Assembly (NCBI GenBank): GCA_905210435.1
Contig: CAJLWO010000018.1
Span: 1 to 43,278 of the forward strand
Origin: an uncultured Bacteroidales bacterium
Lineage (GTDB): Bacteria; Bacteroidota; Bacteroidia; Bacteroidales; Muribaculaceae
Length of the DNA stretch: 43,278 nt
Direction: 5' to 3'
Shown here: positions 31,769 to 39,832 of the stretch, one piece after another
How positions within the stretch are numbered: position 1 is the stretch's first letter
Layout of the letters: each line of letters starts with the position of its first letter
The notes under the pieces: model-generated
Told to the model about the DNA's origin: nothing
Database searches by the model: none
What the model saw: the letters and a program-made list of their open reading frames with translations, nothing else
Position numbers and translations under genes: made by a program

Positions 31769-34700
31769 ATGGATAGCCAGAAAAAGAAGATCGTCGACGG
31801 TGGCACCGCTGCCGCTTACGTGGCCTACGCCATGAGCGAGATGGCTACGGTATATCCCATCACACCGATAGCCGAAATGGGTACCACAGCCCAGAAATGG
31901 GCACTCGAAGGCATTACGAATTTCGAAGGGATGCCGATGGAAGTACACGAACTGGAATCGGAACTCGGAGCCGCGGGCGCCACGCACGGCGCGCTCTCGG
32001 GAGGTACGCTCGCCACTACGTTTACCTCCTCGCAGGGACTGATGCTTATGATACCCAACATGTTCAAGATGGCGGGAGAGCTGCTGCCGGCTGTATTCCA
32101 TATCGGATGCCGCTCGGTTGCCACGCACGCACTGTCGATATTCGGCGACCATTCCGACATCATGGCTACGCGTTCCACAGGCTTCGCCATACTTATGTCG
32201 GCCTCCGTGCAGGAAACCCACGACCTTGCCATTGTGGCGCATCTCGCCGCTGTCGACGGCAGCGTGCCCGTGCTGCACTGCTTCGACGGTTTCCGCACCT
32301 CCAATGAGATGTCGACAATCAGCATGCTCCCATACGAACAGATTTTCCCGCTGATTGACCGTGAGAAAATTCTGAAATTCCGTCAGCGTGCCATGAACCC
32401 CGAGCATGCCGATATACGCGGCACCGCCCAGAATCCCGATGTCTATTTCCAGAACCGCGAAGCCTGCAACCCATACTACAATGCGTTTGCCGGAGTGGTG
32501 GAGCGTCAGATGGAGCGGGTGGCTGCCCTGACCGGACGGCCGATACATCTTTTCGACTACGTCGGTGCACCTGATGCCGAAAACATAATCGTCTCGATGG
32601 GTTCGAGCTGCGAAGTCATAGAGGAGACGGTCAGTTATCTCAATGCGCGCGGCTACAATGTCGGTGCGGTCAAGGTGCGCCTTTACCGGCCGTTCGCCAT
32701 CGACAGTTTCCTTTCCGTCATACCTCCGACGGTGAAGCGAATAGCTGTGCTCGACCGTACGAAAGAGCCGGGTGCCGTCGGCGAGCCGTTGTTTGTCGAT
32801 GTGGCGTGCGCCGTGCAGCAGTCGGGGAGACAGATAAAGGTGATTGGTGGCCGCTATGGGTTGAGCAGCAAGGAATTCGACCCTACGATGGTGAAAGCGG
32901 TCTACGACCACCTCTCCTCACCCGAGCCGTTCACGGGATTCACTGTCGGAATAAACGACGATGTCACTCATCTGTCGCTTCCGGTAGCCGACCCGATATT
33001 CATTTCACCAGCGGGAATGATACAGGCGCAGTTCTACGGCATAGGAGCCGACGGCACTGTCGGCGCTACGAAGCAGGCCGCTTCGATTATCGGCGACTCC
33101 GACAAATATTACGCACAGGCCTATTTCCAGTATTCGGCGAAGAAATCGGGCGGATACACGGTGTCGCAACTGCGTGTGTCGACAGCTCCTGTCAAGAGCG
33201 AATACTGCATCGAGAAGGCCGACTATGTGGCCTGCAACAAGGATACCTACGTCAGGAAGTTCGATTTGACAGGCAATCTGAAGGATGGCGGCATATTGGT
33301 GCTTGCTTCGTCGTGGAATGTGGATAAGATGACCGAAATATTTCCCGCATCGCTCAAGCGCGACATTGCCCGTCGCGGCATAAAGCTATATAATGTCGAT
33401 GCCGCGGCAATAGCTCATGCGGTAGGTCTCGGCGAGCGTATCAACACGATAATGGAGACGGTATTTTTCAAACTGATGCCCGTCATACCGTTCGATACCG
33501 CCTATGCCGACCTTAAGCAACGCATATCTACTGTCTACCGTCATGAGGGAAATGCTGTCGTCGAAAGCAATCTTGCCGCAATATCGCAGGCAGCAGGGGC
33601 TATAACACCTGTTGCCGTGCCCGCCGGCTGGGCCGATGCCGTCGACGCACCGCAGACGACTGCGGGCCAATTGCCTGACTTTGTCGCAAAAGTGGCTCAG
33701 CCTTGTCTGCACAGGAAGGGCAACGAATTGCCCGTGTCGCTGATGTCGCCCGACGGGTTCACTCCTACGGGAACGACAGCCTATGAAAAACGCCATATAG
33801 CGCGATATATCCCGCAGTGGAACGTCGACAAATGTGTGGAATGCACAGAATGTTCGCTCGTATGCGCCCACGCGTCGATAAGGCCCTATCTGCTTGACGC
33901 CGGCGAACGTGCAAAGGCTCCCACCGCAATAATAACAAAGGAGGGGAAAGGTGCTCCGGTGCTGCATGATTACCAGTTCCGCATACAGGTATACCCCGAG
34001 GATTGCACGGGGTGTGAATCATGTGCCGTAATCTGTCCCGGAAAGGCGCTTACAATGGTGCCGATTGAGCAGGACCTCACGGCCGAGATTGCCAATCTCG
34101 ACTATCTGCAGAAAAACGTTACCGTCAAGGATAATCTTATTCCGCGTGACACAATCAACGGCTCGCAGTTCCATGAACCGCTGTTGCAGTTCTCGGGAGC
34201 TTGCGCCGGATGCGGCGAGACACCATATGTCAAACTCCTCACGCAGCTTTTCGGCGAGCGTATGATTATCGCCAATGCCACAGGATGCTCCTCAATCTGG
34301 GGTGCTGACTTCCCTTCGATGCCTTATGCGGTCAACAGCCGCGGTCTCGGTCCGGCATGGGGCAATTCGCTCTTTGAGGACAATGCCGAATATGGCTACG
34401 GTATTGCGGTCGCTGTAAAATACCGCCGCGAACGTCTGGCAAAAAGCGTGTCGGCTCTCATCACCTCACCCGATATGCCTGACGCCGTCAGAAACGCCGC
34501 CTCACAGTGGCTTGCCGCCAAAGATGACCCCGACAAATCGTACACTTTGGGACAGGAGTTGCTCGATGCGATGTCGAAATCTCCGTCATCACCGGTCTTC
34601 GACCAAATCATGCCCCATAAGGACCTTCTCGGAAAGAAAACCGTGTGGGCCATAGGGGGCGACGGATGGGCCTACGACATCGGTTTTGCCGGGCTTGACC

Positions 34701-35323
34701 ATGTGCTGGCTCAGAACATGAATGTAAATATCCTCGTCATGGACACCGAATGCTATTCCAACACCGGCGGACAAATGTCGAAGGCTACCCCGCTGGGCGC
34801 TATGGCGAAATATGCCGCCGACGGCAAACGCAACTATAAAAAAGATCTCGGCCGCATGATGATGGCCTACGGCAACGTGTATGTGGCTTCGGTAAGTCTC
34901 GGATACGACTATCAGCAGGTTATCGACGCGATGGTGGAGGCCGAGGCATGGGACGGTCCGTCGATTGTGATAGCCTACTGTCCATGCATAGCGCATGGCA
35001 TACGTGCCGGAATGAGCCATACCATAGTCGAGGAGCGGCTCGCCGTGCAATGCGGCTACTGGCCGTTGTACCGCTTCAATCCGGCGCTTGCCCGAGAAGG
35101 CAAGAACCCGTTGACGGTGGACTATACAAAACCCGACGGCAATCTCATCGACTTCATCAACGGTGAAGACCGTTATGCCGACCTGAAGATGACCGACCCC
35201 GAGGAGGCTTCCATACTTCAGCCCGAATTACAGCAACATTGCGACTATCTCTACGACCTCATGACCTCACTGTCGGCAATTTCGCCCCAATCGGAGAATA
35301 CCGCGCCGACGGCACACAATTAA
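31769..35323 (+). CDS. nifJ: Pyruvate:ferredoxin (flavodoxin) oxidoreductase
   Basis: A 1184-residue single-chain PFOR, which oxidises pyruvate to acetyl-CoA and CO2 with electrons to ferredoxin; central in anaerobic Bacteroidales. Domain order is standard: N-terminal pyruvate-binding domain with VYPITPIAEMG (28-38), gamma domain, then two ferredoxin-type clusters (CVECTECSLVC and CTGCESCAVICPG), and the ThDP domain with FSGACAGCGETPYVKLL, ATGCSSIWGADFP, GGDGWAYDIGF and DTECYSNTGGQMSKATP. The ATG at 31769 is preferred over a TTG three codons upstream. It follows the oxalate genes on the same strand, but with a hairpin between. The Pyr-type motifs argue against an oxalate oxidoreductase. Confidence 0.95.
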   Translation: MDSQKKKIVDGGTAAAYVAYAMSEMATVYPITPIAEMGTTAQKWALEGITNFEGMPMEVHELESELGAAGATHGALSGGTLATTFTSSQGLMLMIPNMFKMAGELLPAVFHIGCRSVATHALSIFGDHSDIMATRSTGFAILMSASVQETHDLAIVAHLAAVDGSVPVLHCFDGFRTSNEMSTISMLPYEQIFPLIDREKILKFRQRAMNPEHADIRGTAQNPDVYFQNREACNPYYNAFAGVVERQMERVAALTGRPIHLFDYVGAPDAENIIVSMGSSCEVIEETVSYLNARGYNVGAVKVRLYRPFAIDSFLSVIPPTVKRIAVLDRTKEPGAVGEPLFVDVACAVQQSGRQIKVIGGRYGLSSKEFDPTMVKAVYDHLSSPEPFTGFTVGINDDVTHLSLPVADPIFISPAGMIQAQFYGIGADGTVGATKQAASIIGDSDKYYAQAYFQYSAKKSGGYTVSQLRVSTAPVKSEYCIEKADYVACNKDTYVRKFDLTGNLKDGGILVLASSWNVDKMTEIFPASLKRDIARRGIKLYNVDAAAIAHAVGLGERINTIMETVFFKLMPVIPFDTAYADLKQRISTVYRHEGNAVVESNLAAISQAAGAITPVAVPAGWADAVDAPQTTAGQLPDFVAKVAQPCLHRKGNELPVSLMSPDGFTPTGTTAYEKRHIARYIPQWNVDKCVECTECSLVCAHASIRPYLLDAGERAKAPTAIITKEGKGAPVLHDYQFRIQVYPEDCTGCESCAVICPGKALTMVPIEQDLTAEIANLDYLQKNVTVKDNLIPRDTINGSQFHEPLLQFSGACAGCGETPYVKLLTQLFGERMIIANATGCSSIWGADFPSMPYAVNSRGLGPAWGNSLFEDNAEYGYGIAVAVKYRRERLAKSVSALITSPDMPDAVRNAASQWLAAKDDPDKSYTLGQELLDAMSKSPSSPVFDQIMPHKDLLGKKTVWAIGGDGWAYDIGFAGLDHVLAQNMNVNILVMDTECYSNTGGQMSKATPLGAMAKYAADGKRNYKKDLGRMMMAYGNVYVASVSLGYDYQQVIDAMVEAEAWDGPSIVIAYCPCIAHGIRAGMSHTIVEERLAVQCGYWPLYRFNPALAREGKNPLTVDYTKPDGNLIDFINGEDRYADLKMTDPEEASILQPELQQHCDYLYDLMTSLSAISPQSENTAPTAHN

Positions 35324-35402
35324 ACGGCCTCACTTCCGTTAAGTAATTATAGGGGAGTGGCGCGGCAACGTCACCGCGTCATTTCCCCCGCTACTGACCG
35401 GT

Positions 35403-35507
35403 ATGAAAACGATAACCACCGCCCTTGCCATTCTCTCGTCATCTCTTTTGATTGCATGCGGTTCGGCCGATGACGAGATGGGGATAATATTGTCGATATG
35501 GGAGTAA
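35403..35507 (+). CDS. Small lipoprotein, 34 residues
   Basis: A short gene read directly: ATG at 35403, TAA at 35505-35507. The peptide begins with a classic lipoprotein signal (MKTITTALAILSSSLLIAC, lipobox LIAC followed by GS), leaving a mature peptide of only 16 residues with an acidic start (CGSADDEMG). It is reminiscent in size of entericidin-like peptides, but the sequence is not close enough for a name. The end overlaps one possible start (35498) of the next gene and lies two bases before the other (35510), so the two are coupled. It could also be a chance frame, though the lipobox is good. Confidence 0.5.
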   Translation: MKTITTALAILSSSLLIACGSADDEMGIILSIWE

Positions 35508-35509
35508 GA

Positions 35510-35767
35510 ATGGAGCGGTTTAAACGTTGGGTAGCTTCGCTGTCGTTTCGGAGCGGTCTGGTTGTCGCCGGATTTTGTGTGTTATTTTATATCCTGTCGT
35601 TTGCACAGATGCTTCTGCCGGTATCGGCCACCGTTAAAGGGACATTATGGGTAATACTGTTCGGTCTTGCCAAGACCGCGCAGTACACGGCTTTGCTCAT
35701 ATTGGGCAAAGCCGGTGTGGCGAGGATAAAAAGCTATTTCAGAAAATCATCTGCTGCCGGCGACTGA
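35510..35767 (+). CDS. Small membrane protein, two TM helices
   Basis: An 85-residue protein (89 if the ATG at 35498 is used) with two hydrophobic helices: SGLVVAGFCVLFYILSFAQML and GTLWVILFGLAKTAQYTALLIL. A basic segment comes before the first (RFKRW) and at the C-terminus (RIKSYFRK), so both ends are probably cytoplasmic. No family recognised. The ATG at 35510 is two bases after the stop of the small lipoprotein gene. Its last 21 bases overlap the end of the convergent NapH-like gene. Confidence 0.6.
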   Translation: MERFKRWVASLSFRSGLVVAGFCVLFYILSFAQMLLPVSATVKGTLWVILFGLAKTAQYTALLILGKAGVARIKSYFRKSSAAGD

Positions 35768-36451
35768 AGCCGTCTTGTCGAGAACCATGATTTTTATGGG
35801 GCATGCGAGGGCGCATTTGCCGCATTTTATACAGTCGGGGTGGAGATAGCCCGACTCCTGTCCGCGGCTGTCGTAGGGCGTAAGCTGCATGGGGCATACG
35901 CGCGCACAGCTCTTGCACTTCATCTGGCATGTCGAGCTGACAAATATCCGTTTGTACTTCTCCGGCAGTTTTCCTTCGCGGGGTGTCACCCACGACGACA
36001 GCGTACCCATAGGGCAGAACGAGCACCATGTGCGCGGCGCGAATATGAATGAAAGCGTTACGCCTACGACGGTGGTGACAAGTATGATGGTCCAGAACAC
36101 GCGTCCCATTGCATCCCAGTCGCCCCATGCGCGATACATCTGAATGCCGAACATGGTGAAGATAAACAGTACCATGAAGATGCGGAATCCGCGCTTACGC
36201 ACAAATGCCGGAATAGGCTTGTGGGGAGAATACCGCGACAGCAGCCGGTCGTAGAAATTACCGCGCGGACAGGCATTCCCGCACCACCAGCGGCCGCGGC
36301 GCACGGCGAATGCCACCGGAGCAATCATACATATCAATGCGAGAAATCCTATTACGGGGAAAAAGTATCCCGCGATGAGGTAGGCTATAAGTATCAGGTA
36401 GAGTGGGTAGCCCTTTACTTCAAAATGACGGTGAAATCTCTTTTTTGCCAT
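35747..36451 (-). CDS. NapH-like membrane polyferredoxin
   Basis: A 234-residue 4Fe-4S membrane protein related to NapH/NosR electron-transfer proteins. Four or five helices (LYLILIAYLIAGYFFPVIGFLALICM; IFMVLFIFTMFGIQ; VFWTIILVTTVVGVTLSFIF) carry CxxxCP-type cysteine pairs near membrane faces (CGNACPRG, CSFCPMG), followed by two cytoplasmic ferredoxin motifs (CKSCARVCP and CIKCGKCALACP). A quinol or ferredoxin electron relay is likely, but the partner is unknown, and nap/nos genes are absent here. It is divergent from oxyR with promoters in a shared 119-base region, so redox-stress control is plausible. Confidence 0.8.
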   Translation of the reverse strand: MAKKRFHRHFEVKGYPLYLILIAYLIAGYFFPVIGFLALICMIAPVAFAVRRGRWWCGNACPRGNFYDRLLSRYSPHKPIPAFVRKRGFRIFMVLFIFTMFGIQMYRAWGDWDAMGRVFWTIILVTTVVGVTLSFIFAPRTWCSFCPMGTLSSWVTPREGKLPEKYKRIFVSSTCQMKCKSCARVCPMQLTPYDSRGQESGYLHPDCIKCGKCALACPIKIMVLDKTASVAGSR

Positions 36452-36500
36452 AAAAAAAGTCGTTTATTGCGTAGTTTTTAATAAATTTTATTTCTCAGCA

Positions 36501-36532
36501 CAAATTTAGCGGTTCTATTATAGGCTTACAAA
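36501..36532 (-). promoter_or_regulatory. Promoter of the NapH-like gene
   Basis: Minus strand TTTG (36532-36529), 20 bases, TAAATTTG (36508-36501): a consensus Bacteroidota promoter 50 bases upstream of the ATG. The -33 element is within 10 bases of the oxyR control region. Confidence 0.65.
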
Positions 36533-36541
36533 TGAATTTGT

Positions 36542-36566
36542 CTATCTTTGCATAGAGACATTCTAT
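36542..36566 (+). promoter_or_regulatory. oxyR promoter with overlapping OxyR-type site
   Basis: The -7 box TATCTTTG (36543-36550) lies inside a run of OxyR half-sites: CTAT (36542), ATAG (36552) and CTAT (36563). ATAG-N7-CTAT is exactly the spacing of the classical OxyR site; the outer CTAT is one base off register. There is no -33 TTTG. A bound OxyR dimer would cover the promoter, consistent with autorepression. Confidence 0.5.
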
Positions 36567-36570
36567 TGTT

Positions 36571-37497
36571 ATGACATTGCAGCAACTAAAATACGTAATA
36601 GCAGTTGACCGTCACCGAAGTTTTTCAAAAGCAGCCGAAGCATGCGAAGTCACTCAGCCCACTCTGAGCGGTATGCTTGTAAAACTTGAGGAGGAGCTTG
36701 ACGTGCGCATATTTGACCGTACAAACAAGCGTGTTACCCCGACTGTCATCGGTGAAAAGATTATACGCCAGGCCATCAGGGCGGTGGCAGAGGCCGAGCG
36801 CATATCCGAAATCGTGAGCGAGGCGAAAGGCTGTGTAAGCGGACGGCTCTCCGTATGCATCAGTCCAGGTATCGCGCCATATCTCATACCTTCGTTCATA
36901 CGCATATATCTTGTAGACTATCCCGAAGTGGAACTGAACATAGAGGAGATGAAGGCATCGTCGATGATTGATGTTCTCAGGAAGGGAACGGCCGATTGCG
37001 GCATCGCTACTGCCGGCCATGCGGCAGAGGGTATATATGAGATACCGCTCTATACGGAGCGCTTCATGGTATATCTCTCCGAAAACTGCAGCCGCCGGCT
37101 GCCGGCATTCAGTCCCGACAATCTCGAGCATGAGAACATGTGGATAATGAAGGAGAGCCAGTGTCTGCGTCAGAGCGCTTTCAGTTTCTGCAAGGAGCGT
37201 GCCAAGGGGCATCATATCTATGAGGCCGGCAATATTGAGACGCTTATCAGGATTGTTGACGAAAACGGAGGTTATACCATAATCCCCGAGATGCATCTGC
37301 CGCTCCTTTCCGAACGTCAACGCCTCAATGTGCGCCATATCGACGGCGACCGGCTGTCAATGCGCCGCATATCAATGTATATAAAGGCCGATTATATCAG
37401 GGGCAAAATGCTCAATACGATAGTCGATACCCTGACAAAGTTTATACCGGCAAATATGTTTGAACCGAATATCCTTAAATACGGCATAAAGCTTTGA
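36571..37497 (+). CDS. oxyR: OxyR, hydrogen-peroxide-sensing LysR regulator
   Basis: A 308-residue LysR-type regulator. The N-terminal winged helix (QLKYVIAVDRHRSFSKAAEAC, QPTLSGMLVKLEEEL, IFDRTNKRVTPT) is followed by the effector domain. The redox pair is visible: SQCLRQSAFSFC has Cys198 and Cys207, the same nine-residue spacing as Cys199/Cys208 of E. coli OxyR with the conserved CLR context. It is thus expected to form a disulfide with H2O2 and activate peroxide defence genes. It is divergent from the NapH-like gene; the downstream metal efflux gene is 37 bases away and may be co-transcribed. Confidence 0.92.
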   Translation: MTLQQLKYVIAVDRHRSFSKAAEACEVTQPTLSGMLVKLEEELDVRIFDRTNKRVTPTVIGEKIIRQAIRAVAEAERISEIVSEAKGCVSGRLSVCISPGIAPYLIPSFIRIYLVDYPEVELNIEEMKASSMIDVLRKGTADCGIATAGHAAEGIYEIPLYTERFMVYLSENCSRRLPAFSPDNLEHENMWIMKESQCLRQSAFSFCKERAKGHHIYEAGNIETLIRIVDENGGYTIIPEMHLPLLSERQRLNVRHIDGDRLSMRRISMYIKADYIRGKMLNTIVDTLTKFIPANMFEPNILKYGIKL

Positions 37498-37534
37498 CCT
37501 TTGCCGTGTCGGATTGTAATAAGATATATCACAC

Positions 37535-38467
37535 ATGACCCCGAGAGAAAAACGTATATATAAGGTGACACTGACCGGTTCGGCTGTCAACGCGATGCTC
37601 ATCGTGCTTAAATTTGTTGCAGGTATCGCGGGACGCAGTTCGGCCATGGTGGCTGATGCCGTGCACTCACTCAGCGATTTCATCACCGACGCCATAGTCC
37701 TTATTTTTGTGAAGATTGCCGGTAAACCGCGTGACATAGGTCACGATTACGGCCATGGCAAATATGAGACGCTGGCTACACTTGTCATAGGCCTTATTCT
37801 GGCTGCCGCAGGCATCGGATTGATGGTAAACGGCATAAAGGAAGTTATTGACAGTATGGAGGGAGTTCGGCCGCCTCGTCCCGGAGTCGTGGCGCTCATA
37901 GTCGCTGTTGCGTCGATAGTGTCAAAGGAATGGCTTTATCGCTATACGGTGAAAGCCGGTAAGGAGACCTGTTCGGCTGCCGTCACGGCCAATGCGTGGC
38001 ATCACCGCAGCGATGCGATATCGTCGGTAGGCACACTTGTCGGCATAGCAGGTGCTATGTTTCTGGGGGAGGACTGGCGCATACTCGACCCTCTAGCTGC
38101 AGTCATAGTCAGTCTCTTCATTATAAAAAGCGGCTATGATATTGTTCGTCCGTCGGTCAGTGAACTGCTTGAGGCATCGCTGCCTGAGGATAAACAGAAA
38201 GAGATTGTAGAGCTTGCTGTTTCTGTCCCCGGTATTGAATATGTCCACAATCTGCGCACACGCCGTGTCGGCAACATCGTAGCCATCGACTTCCATGCCA
38301 AGATGGACGGCAACATGAGCCTCTCCGAAGCCCATGCGCTTGCCACCCGCGCTGAGAACGCCATAAAGCAACGTTTCGGAGCAAATTCAATAGTCAATAT
38401 CCACATGGAACCAATTCCGCCCGGCGCATCCGCCGCCCGACAGCGATGTGAGAAACTGAATAAATGA
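37535..38467 (+). CDS. Cation diffusion facilitator (Zn/Fe efflux)
   Basis: A 310-residue CDF transporter that exports divalent cations in exchange for protons across the inner membrane. Metal-site motifs are MVADAVHSLSDF (Asp41, His44, Asp48) and AWHHRSDAISS (His157, Asp161), with the HDYGHGKYE loop (71-79) typical of FieF/Zn-type members. About six helices precede a C-terminal cytoplasmic domain (VPGIEYVHNLRTRRVGNIVAIDFHAKMDG). Placement after oxyR suggests a link between metal (Fe or Mn/Zn) homeostasis and oxidative stress, but metal choice cannot be read with certainty. Confidence 0.92.
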   Translation: MTPREKRIYKVTLTGSAVNAMLIVLKFVAGIAGRSSAMVADAVHSLSDFITDAIVLIFVKIAGKPRDIGHDYGHGKYETLATLVIGLILAAAGIGLMVNGIKEVIDSMEGVRPPRPGVVALIVAVASIVSKEWLYRYTVKAGKETCSAAVTANAWHHRSDAISSVGTLVGIAGAMFLGEDWRILDPLAAVIVSLFIIKSGYDIVRPSVSELLEASLPEDKQKEIVELAVSVPGIEYVHNLRTRRVGNIVAIDFHAKMDGNMSLSEAHALATRAENAIKQRFGANSIVNIHMEPIPPGASAARQRCEKLNK

Positions 38468-38487
38468 AAATCATTTATGAGATTCCA

Positions 38488-38727
38488 ATGAAAAACGATA
38501 TTGATATAAGCGCCCTCCACACTACTCCATTGGGATTCGACCGGATAAGACGTAATCTACAGCTTCCCGGTTCAGCCGACGTCGTAGCCCTGTGCCGCGG
38601 AATAGTGTGCGACAGTACGGCATTGATTGAGCGCAAGGGGAAAAATTGGTATATTACCGCACGTCAAATCAAAATAACAGTCAACGCCGGCAGCCACACC
38701 ATAATAACCGCAAAGAAATCGGAGTAA
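38488..38727 (+). CDS. DUF3781 family protein
   Basis: A 79-residue protein of the DUF3781 type: MKNDIDISALHTTPLGFDRIRRNL, then KNWYITARQIKITVNAGSHTIITA, the conserved GKNWY and NxxSxTIITA pattern. Function unknown. An in-frame ATG at 38464 overlaps the end of the CDF gene (ATGA); the ATG at 38488 fits the family start better. It is probably co-transcribed with the CDF gene. Confidence 0.8.
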   Translation: MKNDIDISALHTTPLGFDRIRRNLQLPGSADVVALCRGIVCDSTALIERKGKNWYITARQIKITVNAGSHTIITAKKSE

Positions 38728-38774
38728 AATTGTATTGTGATATTTCTGCACGTGAACGGGTTATGGAAAACGGT

Positions 38775-38805
38775 TTTGACGGTTGAAATATTTTTATTAC
38801 TTTTG
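38775..38805 (+). promoter_or_regulatory. Consensus promoter, leader of about 290 bases
   Basis: TTTG (38775-38778), 19 bases, TACTTTTG (38798-38805): an ideal Bacteroidota promoter. The next real gene starts at 39098. The transcript would include the long inverted repeat at 38926-39007; only a 20-codon frame (ATG near 38848) lies between, and I do not call it a gene. Confidence 0.6.
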
Positions 38806-38925
38806 TAGGTTAATCGTTGCCATGTGATTGTGCTGCACGACAGCATGCATGGAATATAACAAAATTTGGAAAATACTTGAAAATGCCGGAAGGTGTTGCA
38901 CAACTGCGTAATTTCGGTCAGCATT

Positions 38926-39007
38926 GTAGGGACGCACGGTCTGTGAGTCCGGTAGTCAGCTGATGGTCAACGCGCATTTCACGGACGCACAGACCGTGTG
39001 TCCCTAC
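38926..39007. repeat. Long inverted repeat in an operon leader
   Basis: Left arm GTAGGGACGCACGGTCTGTG (38926-38945) continues to 38952, and is matched by a right arm at 38981-39007; about 25 bp pair with two mismatches around a 28-base centre. This looks like a dispersed MITE/REP-type palindrome of Bacteroidales genomes. On RNA it would form a very stable hairpin. Confidence 0.7.
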
Positions 39008-39097
39008 TGCTAAAGTGGTTGCGACACGTCAGTGCAGTGAGTAGGTATCGGGAAAAATGAAGCAATTGGAATAATAATTTCATACGTCAATATAGAT

Positions 39098-39805
39098 ATG
39101 AATTTTGCAATAATAGCCGCCGGTGAGGGTTCGCGGCTCCAGCAGGAGGGTGTCGCCACTCCAAAGCCGTTGGTCTCGCTCAACGGACGTCCGATGATAG
39201 GACGACTTATCGATATATTCGTCAACTGTGGCGCCGAATGCATCTCGGTGATTGTCAACGAGCAGATGACGGAAGTGAGGGAATATCTCGAAAATCTCGC
39301 TGTCAGTCTGCCTGTCGAACTGCGGCTCGTGGTCAAGTCGACCCCAAGCTCCATGCACAGTTTCTATGAAGTGAGCAGCGTGCTTCCCGAGGGACGTTTC
39401 ATCCTCACGACCGTCGACACCATATTCCGCGAGAACGATTTCCGCCGCTATGTCGAGGCTTTTGAAAAGGAAGGGGAGGATATCGACGGACTGATGGCCG
39501 TGACATCATATATCGACGACGAGAAGCCCCTTTATGTCGATGTCGACTCGCAGATGCGCATCACGGCGTTCAACGACGCGCCGTCGGCCGATGCGAAATA
39601 CATATCGGGCGGCATATACGGTCTCGACCATACTGCGGTCGATGTATTGCAGAAATGTATCGACGGCGGAGTGAGCCGCATGCGCAATTTCCAGCGTGCG
39701 CTCGTGGCCGACGGTCTCAACCTGCATGCCTGCGACATGGGCAAGATAATCGATGTCGACCATCAGTCGGACATCGAAAAAGCCATAGCGCTTATCAACG
39801 GATAA
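39098..39805 (+). CDS. Sugar/alcohol-phosphate nucleotidyltransferase
   Basis: A 235-residue NTP-transferase of the MobA/GlmU-like fold. The signature AIIAAGEGSRL, then ATPKPLVSLNGRPMI (Lys-Pro of the nucleotide site), and metal-site LTTVDTIF are visible. It activates a phosphorylated alcohol or sugar as an NDP derivative, most likely CDP, since a CDP-alcohol phosphatidyltransferase is encoded in the same operon. It is the first gene of the operon; the next starts 27 bases downstream. The substrate (inositol-, glycerol-, or amino-alcohol-phosphate) is unknown. Confidence 0.82.
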   Translation: MNFAIIAAGEGSRLQQEGVATPKPLVSLNGRPMIGRLIDIFVNCGAECISVIVNEQMTEVREYLENLAVSLPVELRLVVKSTPSSMHSFYEVSSVLPEGRFILTTVDTIFRENDFRRYVEAFEKEGEDIDGLMAVTSYIDDEKPLYVDVDSQMRITAFNDAPSADAKYISGGIYGLDHTAVDVLQKCIDGGVSRMRNFQRALVADGLNLHACDMGKIIDVDHQSDIEKAIALING

Positions 39806-39832
39806 ATAACAGTTACTTAATAACCACCAATC

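Noticed and set aside
31748..32911. 387-codon frame antisense to the PFOR gene
   Set aside because: It lies fully inside the PFOR coding sequence, is His/Arg-rich without any motif, and reflects codon bias of the opposite strand.
31769..35323. Oxalate oxidoreductase instead of PFOR, given the oxalate genes upstream
   Set aside because: It is a full-length single-chain PFOR with the usual YPITP, two-ferredoxin and ThDP motifs; the known oxalate oxidoreductase has a different subunit layout.
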